From positions 1-17,216 of the forward strand of contig JAKSPW010000007.1 of assembly GCA_024404435.1 (NCBI GenBank): a DNA stretch of 17,216 nucleotides, written 5' to 3'. Made by a program: the position numbers and the translations under genes. Positions 1-6,313 of this stretch are shown here, piece by piece. Each line of letters opens with the position of its first letter. The first letter of the stretch is position 1. Origin of the DNA: Clostridia bacterium. GTDB taxonomy: Bacteria; Bacillota; Clostridia; Oscillospirales; CAG-272. The notes beneath the pieces are model-generated. The model saw nothing but the letters and a program-made list of their open reading frames with translations. It was not told where the DNA came from and did no database searches.

Positions 1-110
1 GAATTGATTTTCCGCCTCGGCGAAAAATCGTGAATTGCGCCTACGGCGCATGAATTGAAAACACGCCTCCGCGTGTTTTCATCAATTGCATCCGCGCGAA
101 GCGCGGATGC
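1..110. repeat. Array of four GC-rich hairpins separated by a TGAATTG word
   Basis: Four inverted repeats follow one another: an imperfect one at about 7-28, GCGCC/GGCGC at 37-49, a perfect 10-bp stem with a 4-base loop at 57-80, and a perfect 10-bp stem with a GAA loop at 88-110. The linkers carry the same word, gaattg at 1-6, tgaattg at 31-37 and 51-57, and its inverse caattg at 83-88. The array is cut by the window edge and probably continues to the left. It lies just beyond the terminator of the acyltransferase gene and holds no credible gene. It looks like a dispersed intergenic palindromic repeat. It is not a CRISPR, because the stems differ from one another and only the linker word is shared. 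Confidence 0.6.
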
Positions 111-113
111 ATT

Positions 114-139
114 AAAAAAGAGCCTTGCGGCTCTTTTTT
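114..139. terminator. Intrinsic terminator, probably bidirectional
   Basis: An 11-bp stem (six A, then GAGCC, at 114-124; GGCTC, then six T, at 129-139) closes a 4-base loop. A runs on one side and T runs on the other give a U-tract in either direction. It ends the leftward transcript of the acyltransferase gene, whose TAA stop (138-140) lies inside the stem. Confidence 0.85.
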
Positions 140-1052
140 ATTTGATAAGTCCGTCGGGGCCCATGACAACGTATCCGAAGCCGTTGCCGATCCTGCCGCC
201 GTTCATGAGATACTTCTTGATCTCTCTCTTGAGCGTCGTGTCCTCGGGATAGTCCTCAAGGTCATTGTCGATGCAGTCTGCATAGTAGACTCTCCAGACG
301 TCCGGGAATCTGTCGAAATCGTCCTTTTCGACTCTGTAGATTCTGAAATCCTTCGCGAACTTCACGATGTTGGAGTCAGCGGGCAGGAGCCACGGGAGCG
401 AGGTGTCGAGCAGCCACGAATCCGTGAATGCGGGAACGAGTCCGTCTTCTCTGAAGCCCTTGAAATACTCGTACGCGCCCTTGTAGGAAGCAAGAACGTC
501 GTCGTGGTCGAGGCGTCCTCTCGACGGGATATGGATGACGAGGAAGTGCTCGCCGTCCTTGATGGGGCTGTTTCTGTATACTCTGTCCGGACCGTGGTGG
601 ACGATATCCTCGAACTGAAGTCTGCCGAACGCGTATCTGTAGCCCTCGAAGAGTCCCGGATACCAGCCGATGACGCAGGTGCCCCAGATCTTGTGCAGTT
701 TATAGCACTCGATGAGCTTGCAGTGGATGTCGTAGGTCGCGTCATAGTAGACCTCATCCGGCTTGCCGTCTCTCTTGAAGTTCTTCTCGAGCTGTTCTGT
801 CAGAAGGCAGATAAAAAGCATGTCTGCGGAGTACTGATGCACGCCGACCGTCTTTGCTGCAGCGACTGCTTCGTCAACGCCCTCCATGAAGTCGTCGAGC
901 TTTCCTTCCTCGTACTTGATAACGGGGGAGAGGAATTTCGCCCATGCGTTCTCGTCTGCGGCGATCTTGTCAAAGTCGGCGTTCAGCGCTGCGATCGCCT
1001 CGTCCGGAAAATCGAATCTTTTGTAAAAACCCTGTAAGTAATCTCTTCTCAT
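138..1052 (-). CDS. GNAT-like acyltransferase family protein (NAT_N/GNAT_C type), substrate unknown
   Basis: A 304-residue soluble protein with no signal peptide or membrane segment. I chose the ATG at 1052 because the AAAGGA at 1061-1066 sits 8 bases upstream; an ATG at 1058 is too close to it. An upstream in-frame extension runs back through a promoter and a terminator and is rejected. The overall pattern recalls a Firmicutes family annotated as acyltransferase domain proteins, with an N-terminal helical region and a GNAT-like C-terminal half. Visible features are HIPS at residues 174-177, an acidic patch, DSWLLD at 211-216 and a conserved-looking GNGFGYVVMG near the C terminus. The family assignment is from memory of that pattern and is moderate. 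The gene has its own promoter (1087-1115). The acyl-CoA synthetase upstream could supply its acyl donor; that is inference. Confidence 0.6.
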   Translation of the reverse strand: MRRDYLQGFYKRFDFPDEAIAALNADFDKIAADENAWAKFLSPVIKYEEGKLDDFMEGVDEAVAAAKTVGVHQYSADMLFICLLTEQLEKNFKRDGKPDEVYYDATYDIHCKLIECYKLHKIWGTCVIGWYPGLFEGYRYAFGRLQFEDIVHHGPDRVYRNSPIKDGEHFLVIHIPSRGRLDHDDVLASYKGAYEYFKGFREDGLVPAFTDSWLLDTSLPWLLPADSNIVKFAKDFRIYRVEKDDFDRFPDVWRVYYADCIDNDLEDYPEDTTLKREIKKYLMNGGRIGNGFGYVVMGPDGLIK

Positions 1053-1086
1053 GGTCATTGTCCTTTCGAATGATTTTGTCAAATAA

Positions 1087-1115
1087 AGTATACCAAAAAG
1101 CACCGTCTCTGTCAA
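1087..1115 (-). promoter_or_regulatory. Sigma-A-type promoter of the acyltransferase gene, embedded in a terminator
   Basis: On the minus strand TTGACA (1110-1115) is followed after exactly 17 bases by TATACT (1087-1092). This predicts a start near 1080 and a leader of roughly 28 bases with a good ribosome binding site. The -35 box lies in the loop region of the upstream gene's terminator hairpin (1100-1127), and the -10 box starts just past its T-tract. Confidence 0.75.
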
Positions 1116-1127
1116 TAGAAACGGTGC
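1095..1127 (-). terminator. Terminator of the isomerase-like/acyl-CoA synthetase gene
   Basis: GCACCGTTTCT pairs with AGAGACGGTGC (one G-U pair) at 1100-1127 and is followed on the minus strand by TTTTT (1095-1099). It begins about nine bases after the stop codon at 1136. A T-rich stretch on the other side may make it active in both directions. Confidence 0.8.
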
Positions 1128-1135
1128 TTTTATTT

Positions 1136-3622
1136 TCACAGTGAGTACTTTTTCGCCGCGTCCTCGCGCATCTTGTATTTGAGGATCTTACCCGCCGCGT
1201 TCATCGGGAATTCAGTCATGAATTCGACGTATCTCGGGACCTTGTGGCGAGCCATGCTTGCCGCAACGAAGTCCTTCATCTCGTCCTCCGTCATCTCTTC
1301 CCCGTCCTTCAGGATGACGCACGCCATGATCTCCTCGCCGTAGCGTTTGTCGGGCACGCCGATGACCTGAACGTCACGTACCTTCGGGCAGGTGTAGATG
1401 AATTCCTCGATCTCCTTGGGGTAGATATTCTCGCCGCCGCGGATGATCATGTCCTTGAGTCTTCCGGTGATGCGGTAGTTGCCGTTTTCATCGCGTGCGG
1501 CAAGGTCTCCCGTGTGGAGCCAGCCGTCGGAGTCGATCGTCTCTGCGGTGGCGGAGGGCATCTTGTAGTAGCCCTTCATGATATTGTAGCCGCGGGCGAC
1601 GAACTCGCCGGACACTCCGTCGGGACAATCTTCTCCCGTCGCAGGATCGATGACTTTGCACTCGACGCTTGCAAACGCGCTTCCGACGGTCTCCGTGCGG
1701 ACGTCGAGAGAATCGTATATGCGGCTCATCGTGCATCCGGGGCTCGCCTCGGTCTGACCGTAAACGGACACGATCCCGCGCATGTTCATGACGTCTGCCG
1801 CGCGGCGCATAAGGTCTGCGGGGCAGTTCGAGCCCGCCATAATGCCCGTGCGGATATACGAAAAGTCGGTCTTTGCGAAGTCCTCGTGTCCCATCATGGC
1901 GATGAACATCGTCGGGACACCGTTGAAGGTCGTGATGTGCTCGCTCTGCACGCACGCAAGCGCGGGCTTGGGCGAGAAATAAGGCAGCGGGTGCATCGAC
2001 GTGCCGTGAGTCATCGCCGCCGTCATCGAAAGCACCATGCCGAAGCAGTGGAACATCGGCACCTGTATCATCATTCTGTCGGCGGTTGAGAGGTCCATGC
2101 TGTCGCCGATGAATTTGCCGTTATTTACTACGTTGTAGTGTGTCAGCATGACTCCCTTCGGGAAGCCCGTCGTGCCGGACGTGTACTGCATGTTGCACAC
2201 GTCGTCGGGGCTGACCTCCGACGCCATTCTGTAAACCTCGCGCACGGGAACGAGCTCGCTTCTCTCCAAAGCCTCGTCCCATGTGAGGCATCCTTTCCGT
2301 CTGAAGCCGACCGTGATGACGTTTCTGAGGAACGGCAGTCTCTTCGCGTGAAGCGGCTCGCCTGCCTCGTTATTTTCAAGCTCGGGGCACAGCTCCGCGA
2401 CGATGTCGGCGTAATTCGTGTCCTTCGCGCCCTCGGTCATGACGAGAGTATGGGTATCCGACTGACGGAAGAGGTATTCCGCCTCGTGGATCTTATATGC
2501 CGTGTTGACGCTCACGAGCACGGCGCCGATCTTGACCGTTGCCCAGAACGTGATGAACCACTGCGGGACGTTCGACGCCCAGATCGCAACGTGATCCCCT
2601 GCCCCGACGCCGAGCGAGATGAGCGAGCGCGCGAACGTGTCGACGTCCTCGCGGAATTCCTCGTACGTTCTCGTATAGTCGAGCGTCGTGTACTTGAAGG
2701 CGTACTGATCGGGGAAATTCTCGACCATCGTGTCGAGCACGTCCGAGAAGGTCAGATCGACAAGGTCGTTTTTCTTCCAGACGTAGCGTCCGGTGTGCGC
2801 TTCGTTATAATATAAGTTCTTTTCGCCTCTCGAGGGGTCGCCGAACTGACGCATGTATCCCTTGAACTGAGACAGGATAAGTTCCATGTCAAAGAGCTCG
2901 GGACACCATTCGGGATTCCAGACGAGAGAAACGAAGCCGTCGTAGTTGACGCTGCGCAGAGCGTTCATCACGTCGTGCATCGGAAGCTCTCCCTCACCCG
3001 CGAGGCAGAACTCATATTTGCCGTTTTCATTTTTTACATCTGTAAAATGTACGTGCTTGACGTACGCGCCGAGGTTTTTGATAACGACCTCGGGATCGGT
3101 CTCGGCATAGTACGCCTCGGTGACGTTCCAAAGCGCGCCGAGCCCGTCAGCCGCGAACTTTTCGAGTGTTTCGCGGAGCACTTCGGTATCTCTGAAAGCA
3201 CCCGACGTTTCAATGAGGAGAGTGACGCGAGCTTTTTCGGCATCTGCCAAAGTTTCTGAAATGAAACGCTCCGCATTTTCGACCGCGCCGTCCCCTTCTT
3301 CCGCCTTCAGGCGCACGCACGGGATGTGCAGGAACTCCGCGATCTCGATACAGCGCCTCGTTTCGGCGACAGCGTCTTCAAAGGATGACGCGTCCGAAAT
3401 ATTGCAGACAGTATCGATGCAGGGTATTTTCAGCTTTTTCTCGAAAAGCATACGGGAGGTGGCTGCCGCACTGTAATCGTGGAACGCCCCGTTTCTGTCC
3501 GTGAACAGTCTGCCGTGGATATTGTGCAGCTCGACTCCGTTGAGCTTTACGTCCACTGCCGCGTCACAGAAATCCTCAAACGGGATGCCGTGCCAGCCCT
3601 TCGTTGAAAATGAAAGTTTCAT
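1136..3622 (-). CDS. Fusion: sugar phosphate isomerase/epimerase-like TIM barrel + AMP-forming acyl-CoA synthetase
   Basis: An 828-residue fusion. Residues 1 to about 255 match a xylose isomerase-like (AP endonuclease 2 family) TIM barrel, with metal-ligand-like positions at E138 (LIETSG), H190/H192 (KHVHFTD) and E210/E212 (AGEGELP). The usual Asp-x-x-His on strand five is replaced by N-V-T-E (166-169), so catalysis is uncertain. Residues from about 280 to the end form a complete ANL adenylating enzyme: P-loop TSGTTGFPKG (481-490), GQTE (622-625), HTGD (703-706), GRLKD (720-724) and catalytic K812 in AAGKILKYK. This half should activate a carboxylic acid to acyl-AMP and then acyl-CoA. Its ATG overlaps the stop of the LeuA-like gene (ATGA, 3619-3622), which implies translational coupling. 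The acid substrate cannot be read from sequence. Domain calls are firm; the combined role is unknown. Confidence 0.85.
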   Translation of the reverse strand: MKLSFSTKGWHGIPFEDFCDAAVDVKLNGVELHNIHGRLFTDRNGAFHDYSAAATSRMLFEKKLKIPCIDTVCNISDASSFEDAVAETRRCIEIAEFLHIPCVRLKAEEGDGAVENAERFISETLADAEKARVTLLIETSGAFRDTEVLRETLEKFAADGLGALWNVTEAYYAETDPEVVIKNLGAYVKHVHFTDVKNENGKYEFCLAGEGELPMHDVMNALRSVNYDGFVSLVWNPEWCPELFDMELILSQFKGYMRQFGDPSRGEKNLYYNEAHTGRYVWKKNDLVDLTFSDVLDTMVENFPDQYAFKYTTLDYTRTYEEFREDVDTFARSLISLGVGAGDHVAIWASNVPQWFITFWATVKIGAVLVSVNTAYKIHEAEYLFRQSDTHTLVMTEGAKDTNYADIVAELCPELENNEAGEPLHAKRLPFLRNVITVGFRRKGCLTWDEALERSELVPVREVYRMASEVSPDDVCNMQYTSGTTGFPKGVMLTHYNVVNNGKFIGDSMDLSTADRMMIQVPMFHCFGMVLSMTAAMTHGTSMHPLPYFSPKPALACVQSEHITTFNGVPTMFIAMMGHEDFAKTDFSYIRTGIMAGSNCPADLMRRAADVMNMRGIVSVYGQTEASPGCTMSRIYDSLDVRTETVGSAFASVECKVIDPATGEDCPDGVSGEFVARGYNIMKGYYKMPSATAETIDSDGWLHTGDLAARDENGNYRITGRLKDMIIRGGENIYPKEIEEFIYTCPKVRDVQVIGVPDKRYGEEIMACVILKDGEEMTEDEMKDFVAASMARHKVPRYVEFMTEFPMNAAGKILKYKMREDAAKKYSL

Positions 3623-4989
3623 TTATTGTTTTCCTCGTACGTTATCTTATTTACCGCGCTTATGTACGCTCTGATACCGGCACCGAGGATGTCGGTTGAG
3701 ATTCCGTTTCCGGAGTAGACCCGTCCGTTCGAGCGGAGCTTCACGAGAGCGATGCCGACCGCCTCCTTGCCCTCCGTCGCCGACTCGATTTTGAAATCGT
3801 CGAGCTCGTATCTGTGGCCGATTATCTGTTCTATCGCGCGGAAGGCCGCGTCGATCGGTCCGTCTCCGATGCTGATGCCCTGAGCTTCCTTTCCTTCGCG
3901 GCTCACCGTGACCTGAGCGCTCGTGCTGATGATGTTGCTCGAATTTATGACGTAGCTCTCGAGCTTATAGGTGTCGGGCACCTGAAGCGCGGTGCTCGAA
4001 ACGATCGCGTCGAACTCGGCGGCACCCACCGACTTCTTTTCCGCGACTCTCACGACTTCCCTGTAAACCTTGAGGGTGTCCTCCTCGGAGAGGTCGTAGC
4101 CGAGCTTTTCGGCGGTCCGTCTGACCTCCGCAAGATCGTCGTTCGCGTCGAGTCTTATCGACTCGGTCTCCGTGGCTGCGGCACGGCGCGTCTCGCTTTC
4201 GGCAGGCTCCGTGACACGCTTGATCTGACCCGTGATGCGGTTCATTTCGGTATATTTAATGCCCGACGAGATCCCGTAATTCTCCGTGCAGTTCTTGACG
4301 ATCCCCGCGAAGACGTCCGTCGGCACGGCGTCCCCGCCGACCGAGGTGACGACGCCGACTGCGCCGCGCTTTACCGCCATTACTGCGGATGCGGCGGCGA
4401 GTCCCGTTCTGTTCGAGACGTCGACGGAAACGGGGCAGATGTCCGCAAATTCGCCGACAAATTCGGCAAAGTCGTCGGGAAGCACGTCGCACGCGTTGTC
4501 GCAAAGCGTGACGCCGACGGCTCCCGCATCCACTGCAGCCTTTATCGCTTCTTCGAGGAAAGCCCTGTCGGCTCTCGTCGCGTCGACGGCACAGAACTCG
4601 ACCGACCCGCAGAGAGCAGCGGCGTATGCGACCGCCTCACCGATCCACGCGAGCATTTTCGGTGCCTTCATGTGCATCGAATACTCCATTCCGACGGTCG
4701 ACACGGGGAGAGTGATGCTGATCATCGGCTTTTCCGTTCCGGAAAGTGCGGCAGCAGCCGCATCTATCGACTTTTTGTCGGCTCCCGCGGCAACGGACAA
4801 AACGGAATTCTTCACAAATGCCGACGCGGTGCGGACGAGAAGCACGTCTGCCTTTTCGTTTTCTATTGCGGGAAGCTTTATCACGTCCACGTTCAGCTTT
4901 TCAAGCTGACGCATGATCTCGAGTTTCTCCTTGAAGCTGAATTTTCTTTCCGAAAAAAGCGTCCTGTCTGCGATAAGGATCTTTTTCAT
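3619..4989 (-). CDS. LeuA-like protein: degenerate HMGL barrel with intact 2-isopropylmalate synthase regulatory domain
   Basis: A 456-residue protein. The C-terminal region (about 340-450) is a clear LeuA allosteric dimer domain: GDGPIDAAFRAIE (375-387), then DDFKIES..TEGKEA, and GISTDILGAGIRAYISAVN near the end. In 2-isopropylmalate and citramalate synthases this domain binds leucine or isoleucine as feedback inhibitor. The N-terminal barrel is divergent: the usual D-x-T-L-R-D-G-E-Q is I-A-D-R-T-L-F-S-E-R (6-15), and the metal-binding H-x-H-[ND] region reads V-D-V-S-N (189-193). It is therefore unlikely to perform the acetyl-CoA condensation. It may be a leucine-responsive regulator or have a changed activity. 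It is shorter than a normal LeuA (about 500). The ribosome binding site (AGGA, about 3 bases from the ATG) is poorly spaced. It is co-translated with the downstream fusion gene. Confidence 0.75.
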   Translation of the reverse strand: MKKILIADRTLFSERKFSFKEKLEIMRQLEKLNVDVIKLPAIENEKADVLLVRTASAFVKNSVLSVAAGADKKSIDAAAAALSGTEKPMISITLPVSTVGMEYSMHMKAPKMLAWIGEAVAYAAALCGSVEFCAVDATRADRAFLEEAIKAAVDAGAVGVTLCDNACDVLPDDFAEFVGEFADICPVSVDVSNRTGLAAASAVMAVKRGAVGVVTSVGGDAVPTDVFAGIVKNCTENYGISSGIKYTEMNRITGQIKRVTEPAESETRRAAATETESIRLDANDDLAEVRRTAEKLGYDLSEEDTLKVYREVVRVAEKKSVGAAEFDAIVSSTALQVPDTYKLESYVINSSNIISTSAQVTVSREGKEAQGISIGDGPIDAAFRAIEQIIGHRYELDDFKIESATEGKEAVGIALVKLRSNGRVYSGNGISTDILGAGIRAYISAVNKITYEENNK

Positions 4990-5445
4990 ATGTCCTGGTA
5001 TAATTAAATCAATCCCCCAGCGAAAGATTCAATTACGCAAATTCCTTTCATAAAATTGCATATTATGATATACTGAAAGAACTTTTACCGCTTCGGAGGA
5101 TAGGGCAACACTGGGGAGCGCCATGAGCTCCGATACGGATTTTGCGAAGGGAGATTCTCTTCAAACGGAGTGGCAATCGCCCTCTGGAAAACCAAAGCAA
5201 TAAACCCATTCCGTAAATTTCGAATGTCTCGCAGTCAATTTCATGTAGCTTACCGCAAATAAAATTGACTGGTGAAAAGAGTGTACGGCTGCTAGTTTCC
5301 CGTTCAGATGGTAATCAGTTGGTTGCGGCACATTTGATAAAAAATTATGACCTGTGATAATGAACCAGTATACACAAGGAACCCCTGCAGTGAGATGCGG
5401 GATAATATTTTTAGTAGGAGCAATATACGATCGTCTTAATACCTA
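4990..5445. other. 456-bp stretch without a gene, AT-rich and rich in inverted repeats
   Basis: No frame on either strand gives a credible protein; the longest open run on the minus strand (about 80 codons, ending near 5070) lacks a ribosome binding site and a recognisable family. The base composition is more AT-rich than the flanking operons and resembles the kinase gene to its right. It contains the nested helices described at 5089-5271. A weak promoter-like pair for the LeuA-like gene (TTGAAT 5027-5032, TTTAAT 5003-5008, spacing 18) can be seen on the minus strand. I see no clear terminator for the kinase gene here. Confidence 0.5.
5089..5271 (+). ncRNA. Candidate structured RNA or remnant of one (unassigned)
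   Basis: A nested fold is visible. An outer helix AGGGC (5102-5106)/GCCCT (5179-5183) with CACT (5109-5112)/AGTG (5169-5172) encloses two hairpins: GGAGC/GCTCC (5115-5131, 7-base loop) and GAAGGGA/TCTCTTC (5146-5162, 3-base loop). The second hairpin pairs fully on the + strand through a G-U pair but has an A-C mismatch on the minus strand, so + is preferred. Downstream, CAGTCAATTT (5232-5241) pairs perfectly with AAATTGACTG (5262-5271). I do not recognise a known riboswitch or ribozyme consensus. No promoter was found for it. Confidence 0.25.
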
Positions 5446-5991
5446 TTACTGATTGCTTTGCAAAATTAGCTGAATTTGTTTTAGCTGATCTGAATATGAA
5501 ATATCATGATCGATAATATAATCTGCTTGGCTCGCAAATGGTAAGCAATAGACAGCCTCTCTATGCCTGGCACATTTCAAATAATACTCACCAATATATT
5601 CTGGGCTTTGCTTGAACATATTTACATTTCGTACGATTCTCCGATACAGACAAGTCTCAATGTTAGCACTGACAAATATCTTAATGTCCAATAATTCATA
5701 TAATGATTTAATACAAAATAAAAGCATTCCCTCAACAATCACCCATTCAGATGTTCCATTTTGTTGTACTTCACGCAGACGTGCCAAAACTTCATCTAAA
5801 TTAATAGATTCTGGACTATTCCAATCTGGATAATACTGATTATCATCTGGCGAACATATCAGCGGAAGTTCATTTTTGAAATATCGGTCTAAATGTATAA
5901 CGTGTGCTCCTAACTGCTCAGCTAATTCAGCCGCAATTGTGCTTTTTCCGCTCCCAGACGGACCACAGATGCCAATGATTTTTGGTGTCAT
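5446..5991 (-). CDS. Uridine kinase-like P-loop phosphotransferase
   Basis: A 181-residue cytosolic protein. Walker A is GPSGSGKST at residues 10-18. A following HLDRYFKN and a YPDWNSPESINLDE segment match the substrate-binding pattern of uridine kinases and nicotinamide-riboside kinases (D-x-Y..; DW..P.S.). RRIVRNV and a C-terminal AD-x-I-I-D complete the family pattern. The likely role is ATP-dependent phosphorylation of a nucleoside or similar small molecule; the substrate is uncertain. The start is fixed by an excellent GGAGG about 7 bases upstream. Its codon use is clearly more AT-rich than the neighbouring operons, which suggests acquisition. It sits directly behind a Leu T-box leader, an odd control for a nucleoside kinase. 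Confidence 0.75.
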   Translation of the reverse strand: MTPKIIGICGPSGSGKSTIAAELAEQLGAHVIHLDRYFKNELPLICSPDDNQYYPDWNSPESINLDEVLARLREVQQNGTSEWVIVEGMLLFCIKSLYELLDIKIFVSANIETCLYRRIVRNVNMFKQSPEYIGEYYLKCARHREAVYCLPFASQADYIIDHDISYSDQLKQIQLILQSNQ

Positions 5992-6269
5992 TATTATACC
6001 TCCAAAATAAAGAAAGTCCCTGAAGTCACAATGACTTCAGGGACGAAATAATTTCGCGGTACCACCCTGTTTACCGAAATATCGGTCAACTCATAAGGCT
6101 CAGACAAGCCTTTTGCCGTGATAACGGGGCAAGCCGTAGCCTCATACTCTGTTCCGAGGCTCTGCTCCGGAATGAGACTTCGCTTTCCGCCTCCGCCGAC
6201 TCGCACCGACCGTCGGCTCTCTTCGGAAGGACAGTGAAAACGAATAATTCCATCTGCGCATTTCAACAT
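5992..6269 (-). promoter_or_regulatory. T-box leader, leucine specifier (CUC)
   Basis: The conserved T-box AGGGTGGTACCGCG is at 6055-6068. Stem I has its distal hairpin GCCGAC/GTCGGC (6195-6217) with the GGTGCGA loop, preceded by GAAGAGA. The specifier is CTC at 6174-6176: it is followed by the conserved A, then by TTCC, which pairs with GGAA upstream in stem I, and then by GGAGC, the spacing expected for a specifier loop. Uncharged tRNA-Leu should stabilise the antiterminator and allow transcription into the gene at 5991. A reading frame across the leader is not a gene. Confidence 0.9.
6004..6044 (-). terminator. T-box-controlled terminator (Leu leader)
   Basis: A perfect 13-bp stem (6016-6028 with 6032-6044) with a 3-base loop is followed on the minus strand by a T-rich run (6004-6015). 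Its 5' arm follows the T-box closely, as in transcriptional T-box attenuators. Confidence 0.92.
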
Positions 6270-6275
6270 AGGACA

Positions 6276-6304
6276 ATTCTATCACACTTTTTGTCCCGTG
6301 TCAA
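6276..6304 (-). promoter_or_regulatory. Promoter of the Leu T-box transcript
   Basis: TTGACA (6299-6304), 17 bases, TAGAAT (6276-6281), giving a start near 6269, just upstream of stem I. It begins nine bases beyond the ilvE stop codon. There is no clear ilvE terminator, so read-through from the upstream operon into this leader is possible. Confidence 0.85.
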
Positions 6305-6313
6305 GAGTTTTTT

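Noticed and set aside
1..110. CRISPR array
   Set aside because: Units are different hairpins, not identical direct repeats with unique spacers of even length.
1053..1139. N-terminal extension of the acyltransferase frame to 1139
   Set aside because: It would run through a terminator hairpin and the gene's own promoter.
3814..5007. Long open frame on the + strand (about 400 codons)
   Set aside because: It lies opposite the LeuA-like gene and is rich in Arg/Asp/Val, typical of antisense frames in GC-rich codons; no domain is seen. The same holds for the long + frames opposite ilvE (6389-7417) and the XRE-cupin synthetase (11135-12463).
5084..5290. Group II intron or known riboswitch
   Set aside because: I could not find the domain V hairpin, the intron boundary sequences or any riboswitch core I know.
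5070..5330. Possible decayed protein gene in the gene-free stretch (open run of about 80 codons on the minus strand, short fragments on +)
   Set aside because: No ribosome binding site, no recognisable family, and frames on both strands break often; the inverted repeats explain the region better.
5994..6269. 91-codon reading frame on the minus strand
   Set aside because: It coincides with the Leu T-box leader: promoter, stem I, T-box and terminator account for the sequence.
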